Assembly (NCBI GenBank): GCA_018389105.1
Contig: JACATO010002145.1
Location: 558,001 to 622,000 of the forward strand
Length of the DNA: 64,000 bases
DNA from: Nautilus pompilius
Lineage: Eukaryota; Mollusca; Cephalopoda; Nautilida; Nautilidae
Reading direction: 5' to 3'
Every line of letters begins with the position of its first letter. Position 1 is the first letter of the stretch. The translations under genes and the position numbers were made by a program. Below the pieces are notes generated by a model, which did not search any database, was not told where the DNA came from, and saw nothing but the letters and a program-made list of their open reading frames with translations. This document shows, piece after piece, positions 36,501 to 48,100 of the stretch.

Positions 36501-39500
36501 CATTCAGTTGGTTAATCAATAACTTGTCATTATTCCTAAGAATATTAACAGTACGAAACACTAACCCTGGGTAAAGAAGTAAGCTCTGGTGCCATCCTGT
36601 CGGACATAGAAGTTTTCTGAAAGACAGTGCCCTGAAAGATACAAAATAAGACAGAATTATAATCAGAGCCAAATGATCAGGACATGACACACAGAAATCC
36701 ATGATAAATATATTAATAAGCAGATGATTCTGTCAGCTTGTACAATGAAAAATTTGTTAGTTATTTGACTGTTAAGGTTGAGAGCTTAAGTTTGATTCTA
36801 ACAGTAGATTAGCTCAATTTGGTGTACCCTTCTCGCATATTTTGTACTTGCTCCACATTGCCAGGCAACCACTTGGAGTTCCTCCAGACTCTACGGTTTC
36901 TTCCTACATCTGAAAATTGAAGAGTTTTAGCACAGATTTTGCTGCCAAGCCCCAAACGGAATAGGACTGGCAACAATTTGTAGCAGACACCATGGTGCCT
37001 CCCTTGTAAGTAGAAGAGTACAAAAGAGAAAAAAAAGTACTATTTATAATTCAGTTTTAATGCTAAAATTACTCAGCAAAACTGCCAAGTGCATATAATA
37101 AGGATAACTAACTATTCTCATATAGTGATACTTCAAAGACCATCATCCTGTATTTTTACTCTTCTGAAGAGTACACAAATTGATGATGTCACATGTGGTC
37201 CTGATGAGCTAGGACACTGCCTGCATGCATTTGAAAAGTATCAGCTGTTTAAATTTGCTATTACAAACAAATGAAGTAAATTAATTTCCTAGCAGATTTA
37301 TTTCAGAGCTGCTTTAACTGCTTATCCTTTACAAGTGAAAAATTGATAATAGGCTGCTTCTTGGGTTCCTCTAACACAACTAAAGACCTACAATGTGAAG
37401 GTCATATTTCACTTCTCTTCCAGTCACAAAGACCACAGAGCCCCTGCAAATCACCACCTTTAGACAGCAGGTGACTGCAACCATTCAAATGTAACTTCTT
37501 ACCATGGGAATTTGCTGCTCTGAGGGAAGAAGGAAAAAACCATCCAATAAATATAAATCTGCAGCTCTGAAAACACATTAAACAAGGCTATAAATACTCA
37601 CAACAATTTATAAAAGCTGGCAGATGGATGCTCACCTTTCTTAAATCGCAACTGGGCCATATCATATCGACCGTAATCCCGAAACAGGAAGAGTCCTCCT
37701 GGTTTCAGATACTGACTTAACCGATTGATTGTTCCCTGCACCCTAAAAGACACAAGGGCTATAACTGTAAAACTACATCCTTTAAACTAACTATCCATCG
37801 CCTAAAGAAGCATAACTGAAAACCCAAGTATTTTGTAATAACTGCTAGCTTCAATTTTTTTAGTCAATATAAAATGTTTAAAAAAATTTATGTTACTGGT
37901 AACCATAAATAAAACAACTTAATTATTGGGGAGATACATTCAATTGGCTGTTCTATAGATTCTAATTTAATGGAAGTATCTGATACATGTGCCTAAATGG
38001 TTGTCATAATCTACAATGCTTGTTCTTTCAAACTACCATACAATGTCCTTTTGTAATAAATTGCATAAATCATGAAAACTTTTGTATAAAAAACAAACAA
38101 AGGGCCAATAAAAGACTTTTAGCAATTCATCTAAGTTGGTGAGTATCCAAAACCTATTCTCTTGAAACACCCACCAAGACTGTTGAGAGAAGGATGGGTT
38201 TGACACATGGATGTATTGGAAAGACAAAAAGAATGTTGTATCTCTAGACCAAAAGACAGTTAATAAAATGGCTCAGTCAGCAAAAACAAATGCACTGAAG
38301 TATCATTACTACTGGCATCTGTACACAGACTTACTTGCTTGGAGTGATTGATGATAGAAAAAAAATTAAAATGACAATATCCAGACTGTTTTCTGGAAAT
38401 GGCATCGACCCGCTGTTTTCTGTAACATCGCACACAAATGGAAAACACCGTTTTTTTTCAAAATCAGGATGTTCCTAAATGAACAAAAATAATAATTTTC
38501 TCACAGCTAAGTCAAAATATGAGTTACAAAATATAATTTAACTTGAGTACAAATAAAAAGATCTAAATTTTACTAAAGTTATTAATCAAAAGTAAACTCT
38601 GTATTTTTTCGTTTTTAGGCAAAGAGTAAATAGCTGTCTTAAACCACTCACTTAGAAATTCCAAGAGAGATAACTCCGATAATCACACTGAACCTTTAAT
38701 ATATGCATCAATTTTCCAATTAATCAGTATAACAAGAATCTCATAACATTTAAAATCTATGTGAATCAAGTATATTTTAATAATTAGTTGAAGCTTTGTT
38801 CCAAATCTTTTTTTGCTAAATTCTTCTGCATGTAGTACTTTAAGACACAAGAAAAACTTCTACATTAAATAATTGAAATGTGTAGTTCCCTCTTTAAGTG
38901 GCTCCCTCCTCTGTTTGAATAGAGGCTGGCCTCTGTACTATCTGACATGATACATTGCATGTGTCTATGGGGTTGGAAGTCCATAAATCTTCAATACCAT
39001 CACTGAATTAGGCTATGGCTAAAGCCTAAATTTGCACAGAGAACATTACAGTGCCATACTTTGAAATACTCACCATTACCATACTGACAGCCTTTGGGGA
39101 GAAATCACAGCAATACACCATCAAATGGGGATCACTGAAATAGACAACAAGCAGCAGCTTGTTTGGCACAGCAGAAATATCTTGATATAAGCATATTTTT
39201 CCATTTTTTTTCCTAGAACAGATTTTGAATTTCCCCAAATATGTAAATCTAGATTGAAGACTCTTAGGCTATTTAGTTTACTACAGATGTTTTTTTGACA
39301 CCATTTCAAGCAGAACTGACTTTGTATAGAAATTTGGATTTATGAGTTATGTCAGTGCCCCCAATAGTAAAAATTACTTATTTCTGAAGTAAATTTCTAC
39401 TAGTAAAAAAAAAATTTTTATCCCAATGATTGTACTGCATACTTACTTATTAGTTTTCAGAACAGGAAAGACTGTGTTACCAGCTCCACAACCAACCTAA

Positions 39501-42500
39501 TAAAGTATATTAATTTTTTTTTTTTTAATTTACATAATTCAAACTGTTAGAAACAAAAAAATTCTTCTTCTTTAATAAAGCTAAAACCCAAGGCACTGCT
39601 TTAATGAAGCTTGAATTAATACAAATTTCTGGAGTTATGATGGCTGGTGACTAAGTGCATTGCTTCCTTGTTCCTTGTGGCAGAAAGCAGAGATTTTGGA
39701 GTTTCCACTTGCTCTTTCATACCATCTCAAATTTCATTCAAGTTTTTCACTCTATTTCCATTCAAATTGGAAGCTTTGTAGTACTTTCTTTTATTTGAGC
39801 GGCCAAGTTGACACAATTAAACTTCGATGTGATCCCATGTAATCTCTTCTACACATCCTGCCATTACTCTAGGTCACGCCATGACTTAATGTTCATCAGG
39901 GTAATCAGATAAGCCAATGGCAGAAACTCATCTGTTAATTATTTGGAAGCTGGTTTCAGTTGCAAATTATGTACAAAGATACTGCCATCTGGGTTTAAGG
40001 GGAAACAGCTAACCAAACTGTGTGATTTTCCACATGCGAGGTAAATCTTTAAATAGCACTAAATTTTCCAAATAAATTTTGCTGAATTAAACAGACTGCT
40101 ATTGTTACATGGAATAATAATGAAAGATTAATGACATGACTTTAAAACAAAGATTGCACAAAAGTGTTCAGTTTTTCTTTACTATATTGAGCCATGAAGA
40201 CAAAAAAAAAGAGGACTTTTCAACATCAGTCAACTTGAGGGCAGTTCTTAAAATGTTCTTGAGATTTTATTATTTTATTTAATTAGGTTTGTCATAAACC
40301 AAGACAGATGTTTTGCTTTAAAGATGGTTTTAGAAATAGTATTACAAGTCAACAGAGCCATTATATTGTTTGCCTACTTTTTTGTGTTGTTGGTAATTTA
40401 TTTTCAGAAATATATTTGTGTATAAATCATGCTCTCATCTCCCTTAGCACTTGAACTTATGAATCCTAAAAGAAATCCTTGTATTTAAAATAGAAGCAAG
40501 CTTTCAAAATTATGAGTTCCAAAATTTTTTTTTGGCTTGGATTCAGGAAATAAAAACTGTAAATTGGAAATGCTTTGTAAAAAAAAGCAGGTGAGTCAGT
40601 AAAAGAATTCCTAATTATTTCATCTGAAGTTATAGATTTTAAAATCTTTTTAAAAAGTTATCGTAATACTATTTCAGCTTGGTAACATTCTAGTAACTTT
40701 AAATGTTGTTTTATAAACAAACAAATAGGCAGAATGACTGGGTGTACGTAGTATTTTAAATTATTAATTAAAAAAAAAATTTGATAAGAAAGTAATCGCC
40801 AAACCTTTAGCAGACTTGTTAAAGAAAATCCCCTTATAAACAATGAAGAGAATCATTAGTCACTTATTCTGGAAAATGATTAAAAAGGAATTCAAGAAAC
40901 TTAATGCTCTTCCCAGTACAAGATTCACTTACCTCAAGTATTTGAAAGCTGGCTTTTCCTGTTGAAAATTTCTCTGCTTTCTCCAAACTAAAATTGTCTC
41001 CCTCTCTCAAACCAATATTCCCCAATGAATCCTCAGATGGGTCTCTTGATGGAGAATTTTCTTGGCAACACTTAACAGAAGCTAGTTCTGGAAACTCTGT
41101 AAACAACCAGTTTCTGTCCTTAAAAAACCTGTCTTGGTGTTGCAAATAAAACCTATCCCAAAACTGGTTGGCTTTCTCATCATATTCCACTTAAAAAAAA
41201 ACAAAACAAAAACTTGAGTTTAAAAAAGAAATCTCCAGTTGTAAGTTGATGAGTGGTAAACTCTTACAACATTTAACCAGTTCTTCAATGTTCATCATAC
41301 CTTGTTTCTCTAAAGATACTAAATGTGTAGCCTGTTCCTTTGTCTTCTTCAAAGCATTAACCTCCTGTTCCTCATCCCAGATTATATTGTCCCTGCAAAA
41401 CATGAATCATATAAAATGATTATAACTATCATGTGAGTTTTGTATTCTTGTTAAAACAAAAGAAAACTTCTTTCTACCAAAATGCTTATCTATATAATTT
41501 TTAAGGCACCAACCACGATTGCTATGGTAATGATAACATAGATACATAAAGAAAAATAGTCAGCCAGAAAATACCCTTGAAGATTGTTCACTCATCTGAC
41601 CAACCAAAAGGTACTCAGATAATGGTGAAAAACTTATCCTTCTACTTCATCAGCTACAGAGGGGTCAACAATATCCCCTGACCTGTCACTTATCAAATAG
41701 CTCTTGGATCTCTAAGGTGCATTTGTTTTGAAATCACATTAGTCCACAGTACATCCATAATGGCAGAGTCATTAAATGGCTAAAAGTAGAGATATTCCAG
41801 GTGAGAATAGCCAATAACAGTAATGACTATGAGAAATCAAACCAGAGACAGTAAGCAGTATCCAATATGCTCGGATGAAAAAGCAGTTGGTACTATTTGG
41901 TGAAAGAATGAAAATCTGTTTATAATTAATTTTCTCTTTTTGTATTTGTTTATAACATAAAAATCCAATAATTCTAGATTTCTGTGTCCAGTGTATATTT
42001 AGACAATCTGTAAACAAAAAAAGCAAGTTACCACTTGCAGCCAACTCTTTAATTCTATTTTAATCAACCCAAATGAGATGCTTTTTCAAAGATTTGATAC
42101 AAACTACATAAATCAACAACATTACAATTATTTTTTTCAGATGCTATGTATTTAGAAATTTAATGTTTTAACATATAATTTCCTTTTTAGAAATTAATGC
42201 TGCCTGGTAAGTAGATATGAAATTTTTTATCTTCAAAATAATTAACTTCATATTTATAGTCAATTCCAAAAACATTGTTTCTTTCAGAAGTCCAACTACT
42301 ATATAATTCCAGAGATCACTTCTGATACAATTCTTAATAACAATGCTTACATTAAATTAGTGAGTAGCCAATCAGAGTTCAAAGATTTCTGTTAAACTGT
42401 ACTAGTGAAACAACAGATTTTTCTCTTTTTTTTTCTAAGCTTGAATATTCTGAACAAACAAGAAAACCCATGTAAGTGCATCGTATGCAGGCAGAATTTG

Positions 42501-44598
42501 AACTAAATTTATACCCTAAAGTGTTCATGATATGGCAGAAAAGAAACAATAGACCATATCTTGGTAGAATATCCTCACTCTAATATTCACAAAAAAAAAA
42601 AAAAAAAAGGTGGCAAAACCCTTAGTACAAAAAATATAAGGCATCTACAATTAGAAGTCTGGAAATACTGAGCCCTGAGAGCAACCTAGAGATATCTGTA
42701 AGCCAAGTGCTGCTGCTACCAGACTTGCCAACTCTACTGATTTGGGTGGGAATCTCCAAAATTTAGACCTTTGATCTAATCTACCGATTGGGTTTTAAAA
42801 ATTGGTCATTTCTACAATTTTAGGCATGTACAGTGATTTTTTCTGGAAGTCTACTGATTTGCATAACTATAATTAACTTTTTTGTACATTCAAAATTTCC
42901 TGGTAAACATCAGCCAATCATGCTATCTATTGCAAAACCAGTTGAGTAAACATGTAATTCATACTAGGAATCGGGCTTCACTTTCTTTTTGGCCGATGGA
43001 AACTGATATACAAATAAGATGACCAACCAATCATATTTATCATTTTTAACCAAGCGTGGTTGTTCACATGATTACTCAAAATGGCTTCCTTGGCAACAGA
43101 AAAGTTTAACTCTTATTTTCTGTCAAGATCAACTACTATCAACATCATGATTGTCATACAACCAAAGGCAAAGAGAAAACACTTCCAGACATCTTGGGAA
43201 ACAGAATTTCCTTGGGTGGCCAATTCTCCAAATGATTATGTTGTATCCATAATTAAGTTTGTTGTTTTTATTTAAACTAGATTTTTTTAAAAGGCCCAGG
43301 CTAGGGGAACCCCTGCCCAAATTTTTAATTCTTCATTGTTTAGTAAGATTAAAATTCATGTCTTGCATTATTCCAGATTACGTGCGCTATTTTCAATAAT
43401 AGCTATCTTTCTCTTTCATTTGTGATTGTTACACTAAATTATTTTCAAACACGTTCTGTATTTGTGATTGAAATGTAATTATATAGTTTATTAATTAATG
43501 TCTGTCAATACAATAAAATTTTATATAACTGTTTTTACTTGTTCATTTAATATTTCCAATCAACACAGGAAATTGAACAAACTATTTATCAATTGAAAAC
43601 AATATTTCAAGATGATGTATGAGGTCTTCAGAAATGAAAACAAATACATATTTAAACTAATTCATCAACTAAATATGAGTAAAAAGCACAGCCAAAGAAA
43701 TTACTCCCTCACTGGTATTACAAATATGTATATATATACATGTAAATTTGGTGCCTCAACCCTATTTTCTGGAAGTAAAAAAAACAACATTGTGTTAAGA
43801 TTAAGTTTGAAATTTACAAAAAGGGAAATAGGATATCTTGAGACCTGCAGAAAGAACTGAAAACAAATGACAAAATCAAAGAATGCTTGGGAGTTTGCAA
43901 ATTGATAGGTTTTTAAACCAGTTTTGCTTGTAAATTGCTTGATTTGCTGCGAGTCGCGCAAAATCTCTCCCACCCCAATGAGAATTTTGAAAAGTTGGCA
44001 AGTAGGGGATCGAAGAGAAGAAGCTGAAGTTAACAGTTCCTAACAACCATTAACCCCCCCCACCCGATGTATTATAAACGAGAAGAACAATCTCTTTCTT
44101 ACCAGTTGTTGTATTCAAATACTTTCTTTGGATCAGCCAGCGCCCTCCCACCACCCATTGGTCGTTGTCTACGGTTTTGAATGCAGTAATCTTTGGCATC
44201 AGTCAGAGTTAGTGGGCGATAATTACAGTTCCGCTTCAGGAAAGTACTTGATATTTTGTAGGGACCTAGATAGTATCTAGTCAAGTCTGGAAAATCAGAA
44301 AGAAAAAGGGGGGGAGGAAACGAGCCGTGAGAATTCTTGTCCACACAGTAAGGCCTGGAGTTGAGAGAGAGGAGCTCCGATGTACTGCTGATAACCCTAA
44401 ACCACGACGACCAGCGGATCCGCGTCTAGAGGGGGATAAGCTGGAAAATTTTAATTTTTTTTGAAAAATGCACAGCAGTAAGTAATTACAACATTCATCT
44501 TACCACGCATTATGTTCGAAAACATTTCTCGCATCAGTCAGGAACCTATTGCCAAATTTCGGCCTCCGTTCTTCGCAATCAAGTCGTCGTTCGTCCAT
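33522..44598 (-). CDS. METTL2: tRNA N3-methylcytidine methyltransferase, METTL2/METTL8 family
   Basis: S-adenosylmethionine-dependent enzyme that makes 3-methylcytidine at position 32 of the anticodon loop of Ser/Thr-type tRNAs. Exons: 1A 44504-44598, 2 41301-41392, 3 40933-41189, 4 39447-39496, 5 39074-39134, 6 38335-38474, 7 37636-37742, 8 36566-36631, 9 33522-33676. All phases agree, total 1023 nt, 340 residues. Recognisable pieces in order: [20 protein letters not shown] at the N-terminus; [20 protein letters not shown] then [13 protein letters not shown] motif [15 protein letters not shown] across exons 3 and 4; [11 protein letters not shown] (exon 5); [19 protein letters not shown] (exon 6); [20 protein letters not shown] (exon 7); [17 protein letters not shown] (exon 8); [19 protein letters not shown] (exon 9). 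The family architecture is complete. An alternative exon (44103-44286) can replace exon 1A. The gene is head-to-head with IMP4. Introns hold gypsy and other repeats. Confidence 0.93.
35100..36050 (-). mobile_element. Decayed gypsy-type LTR retrotransposon pol fragment
   Basis: Inside METTL2/8 intron 8, minus strand. [20 protein letters not shown] resembles the RT-leading region. [20 protein letters not shown] then IADSL is the gypsy RT/RNase H junction (FLGL.NYY.KFIP..A.IA.PL). [17 protein letters not shown] is the RNase H start (DAS..GLGAVL.Q). It is interrupted by stops and frame changes; LTRs were not found. Confidence 0.65.
42480..43320 (+). mobile_element. Repeat-like segment with a zinc-finger transposase fragment
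   Basis: In METTL2/8 intron 1. An open frame from 43081 contains [20 protein letters not shown], like the N-terminal WK..FPWL block of TTF-type hAT transposases. Only this fragment is recognisable. Confidence 0.35.
44103..44286 (-). CDS. METTL8: METTL2/8 alternative exon 1B: longer METTL8-like N-terminus
   Basis: 184 nt between a textbook acceptor (pyrimidine tract then TTTTCCAG|ACTTGAC at 44287/44286) and donor TG|GTAAGAAAG. It ends [20 protein letters not shown], homologous to the end of exon 1A ([20 protein letters not shown]), and its donor is in the same phase, so both can join exon 2 in frame. Before that it encodes [20 protein letters not shown] then NYRPLTL, a basic, hydroxyl-rich stretch like a mitochondrial presequence. 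METTL8 is the mitochondrial paralogue in vertebrates. No in-frame ATG lies between an upstream TAG and the acceptor. The start must therefore come from an upstream exon ending in phase 1, from the internal ATG at 44158, or from a non-AUG codon. Confidence 0.7.
44504..44598 (-). CDS. METTL2: METTL2/8 exon 1A: short, cytosolic-type N-terminus
   Basis: 31 codons plus TG, start ATG at 44598-44596 ([20 protein letters not shown] continuing [11 protein letters not shown]), donor TG|GTAAGATG. It matches the N-terminus of cytosolic METTL2 proteins. Twenty nucleotides upstream of the ATG, at 44617/44618, is a second strong donor (CAAAC|GTGAGTAAC), which would splice out exon 1A altogether. Confidence 0.88.
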
Positions 44599-45162
44599 TT
44601 TTGAAGGCGTTACTCACGTTTGGCTTCTTTTTTTTTACCGAAAATAGAGAGTTCACCAAGAACGATAACTGCCGTCAGTGTTTTGGCGACACCGCATTCC
44701 AAGAGGATTTTTTTCCTTTTTAATTACAAACTAAAACTTTTTCAGGTGCTGCGGAAAAAAGAAAAAATAAATAAAAATAAAGCAAACAGTCCTTTTTTTA
44801 AAAAAAAATTAATAACAATGAAAAGCCGAGGCTTTTAGACTTGAAAGTAAAAAATCAGACTTTATTTCAAACTGTTCTTTTTATTATTATTATTATTATT
44901 ATTTATTGAAAATATTTAAATTGCGCATTTGTGGATATCTGCATCATATCTTCTTCTTTTTCTTATTATTTGATGTTTCATGGTCTGTATTACAACAAAT
45001 TACGATTATTTTTTTTTTTTTTTTAAATAATAGTAATAATAAGAAGAAGAAGAAGAGTTATTTCCTCATTAACGAGGTATTCTTCTTTTAAAGGAGGATA
45101 ATAAAAAAAAAAGAGTCCGTACACGAGTTCTGGATCTTGGTGAGGAGACACAGGTGATAGAA
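44599..45162. promoter_or_regulatory. Bidirectional promoter region between METTL2/8 and IMP4
   Basis: 564 bp separate the two start codons, which face away from each other. The region has more CpG near 44.6-44.7 kb and near 45.1 kb, with long poly(T)/(TTA)n and GAA tracts between. No TATA box is obvious on either side, as expected for housekeeping genes. The METTL2/8 leader donor at 44617/44618 lies here. Confidence 0.55.
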
Positions 45163-48100
45163 ATGGTAAGTTTATGAATAATTTTAGTTGTTCCGGTAAA
45201 CAGCTGGTTTGTTTGGATTAAGACGACAACAACAACAAATGGGGGGCCCCTCTGAAGTCATTTCAACTGAAAGTGAAAGTAAGCTCATCACTGTCCTTGC
45301 AGTGTATGTCGCGGCATTGCTATTATTCTCTCAGCATCTCCAGAGTTTCGGAACCGCGTGAACCTTAATTTGATTTGTATCCAATCCATGGTAAAGTTGC
45401 CACAAAGAATGAAACTCCTCCATAATATATTAACTATTTTTTTTTTTTTGCTGCTGTCATGGGGTGAGTATTCTTGGTGTTCCTCGGGAAAGTTAAAATG
45501 TGGTGATTTTTATGTTAATTAAGTTATTTAATTCTTTTTTTCTTCTGTTTTATGATTAGTTACGAAGACAAGCCAGACTTCGACGTGAGTATATTTATCG
45601 AAAGTCCATCGAACAGCGGGCACGAACAATTCAAGAGAAAAAACAGCGTCTGCAGGAATCACTGGACAGTAAGCTACTAACTTGATACATACACACACAC
45701 ACACACACACACATACACACACACACACACATATATATACACACACACACACACACATATATATATACACACACACACACATATATGTATATATGAAGTG
45801 AATAAGGAGTAGTGATCGGCCGCTGTGGTTCAGTGGTGGGCAGGCTACTAGACTGCTAAAGGTTGAGGGCGCGAATTCGAATCCCAGCCGGTTCCTTTAC
45901 AGTTTGGCGTACTACTTACTTGGCATTGCTCCTCATCATGTGCCAGTCTCGTGGATCTCTTTCCCCATATCAAAAAAAAAAACGAAGGGTTCTAGAACAT
46001 GAAAAGTTTTTTGCGTTCACAAAAATATTAATTCTCTGTTGGTAAATGAAGCAGCTTGAGTGAAGGTTGGGAAAGGAATCTAGATTAGATATTTAAAAAA
46101 AAAAAAAGAAGTTTAGATGTAGTAGTAAAGTCACCAAAAATAGCTTTGGTTTTAAAAAAAAGCGTCCATACACATACTTTTCCCCCCAGAAATGCACTTA
46201 GTTATTTTCAGAACTTATTACATTTATCCCTACCATAGACAAATAATAGGAGATACTTCAGAGGCATAAATTGAAAAAATAAAAAGAAACCTGCAGAAGT
46301 TTAGTTGTTGTCACAATTAATCTTTCTTTGTTTGCCATGAGTTTGTTTGAACAGGATGTGATGGCATGTGAAATTAGAGCAAAAGACAATGGACAATGGG
46401 GAGTGAATTAAGCATGAGAGAGAATAAAGAAGCAATAAAATTATTCAGTTTATAGAGTATCTTTTACAGTGGAGTCACTAAGACTTTGGGTTCCAACAGA
46501 GTCTATTTATATTAAAGGAATTGAAAACCTGGTCTGTTGACAGAACATTTCAACCTGCATCACTATTATTTTCGCAGCTCTACATCATATCTGCAGAAAG
46601 ATTTGGTAGTATTTATCTTGTATTTTATGCTTTGCTACCTAACAAACAAAGGAATCCATATGAAAGACTTACAACTTATTAAACAAGCTAAACCTGAAGT
46701 TTTCCCAGAATCTGTTTCATGTAACTTTTAGAATTCAGCATTCATTGCAATATAGTATAACTTTCCTGATGTGCAACTCAACAGATGCTTTTTCATCTTA
46801 ATTAAAATATGAAAAAACACGTGAATTGAAACTGTCCCATAGGTATAAGAACAATGCTAATTTACATTGAATGCAAAATGTGCTTGCATTTGTGTCCATC
46901 ACAGACTTGGACAAGGTCATAGACAAATTGGTGAAAGAACTACAGCCACTGCTTGCTTGGTTTAAAGATGATTATGTAGGCCACCCAGCTTGCCGAGGAA
47001 ATGGAAGACATCCAGCAATGTTTCCTCCAGAAATGTGGTCATTGTACAACAGGGTCCTCAACAAAGAAGATAGGACCAACAACCATACAGAGGCTGCACA
47101 TCAAAGGATACAGGCTGAATTAGCAATGATACATTCAACAATATGGAAAGTCATAGATGGCCTCTGTAAAGTGCATCATGGGTGCAATATATATTATGAG
47201 CAATTAGTGGCAGGTCACAACCCACCAAAAATACTTTTAAGATATCATGATGCCGATGAGCATATGTTCAAAATTACTTCAGATTATACAGTGCAACCTC
47301 ACGTATCCGAACAAGCCCGGAGACAAGCTATTTGTTCGGATACGTGAAAAAACTGAATGCAGGTGTTGCTGTGAGCATGCCGAGGGTCAAATTCAAACAT
47401 CCAATTGACACCCTATCCGAACAATAGAGCTATGCGTGTTAATTGTCACTTGTGTAAACTGTTTCGAAACAATGCCTTTCTAACCCAAAGTGAAGTACTG
47501 TATTACTTAATTACTGTAGATTTTCAATGTAATTTGAGTGAAAATGTTTGCATGTGTGTCTTTGTTAACCTCCATTTTGTCTGGCTGCAGAAATTTTGGT
47601 CACATGATCAATGAGTCTTGCTTGTCATAATACTGTAAGGTTAATGATGTAATTTGATGAAGTGCAAGATGTTTAATAAAAACCCAATAAATGTTTAAAA
47701 ATGATTTATTATGAAAACAAAATTTAAAAAATACATGTACAAAAATTCAAATTATTACACAGGCTTAAAAAAATGTCTTAATTGATTGTGGTTTAAGATT
47801 AGACAATCTTTTTCCTGCTGCCTTCTCGCGTAGTGATCATAGAATGCTTAAGTGCATGGGCTCAGCGTCAATGTCTGCCTCTAACCAACACAATGCTTTG
47901 TCCATGATGTCTACAGCCTCGGCATTGGATGGTACAGGATTAGCGTTATCAGGAGATGGTTCATCATCAGAGTCTGATTCGGACGAAGGGTCACCTGTCA
48001 CGCTGTGTATGATCTGGTCAGTGAGCTGTTGGCAAGCGTCAAGGTCTCTGTCTATTTCACACCATTCTTCGATGTCGGTGATAGTAGATCGCCCAACACC

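Noticed and set aside
44103-44344. Exon 1B as a first exon starting at 44344
   Set aside because: The first codon of that frame is GTG, and the upstream part is the pyrimidine tract of a strong acceptor, so an internal exon from 44286 is the better reading.
45528-45782. Cys/Val/Tyr-rich open frame, minus strand
   Set aside because: Translation of the CA microsatellite.
45818-45900. Functional tRNA-Ser gene
   Set aside because: The acceptor and anticodon stems do not pair properly, and the sequence continues into a SINE body with a poly(A) tail.
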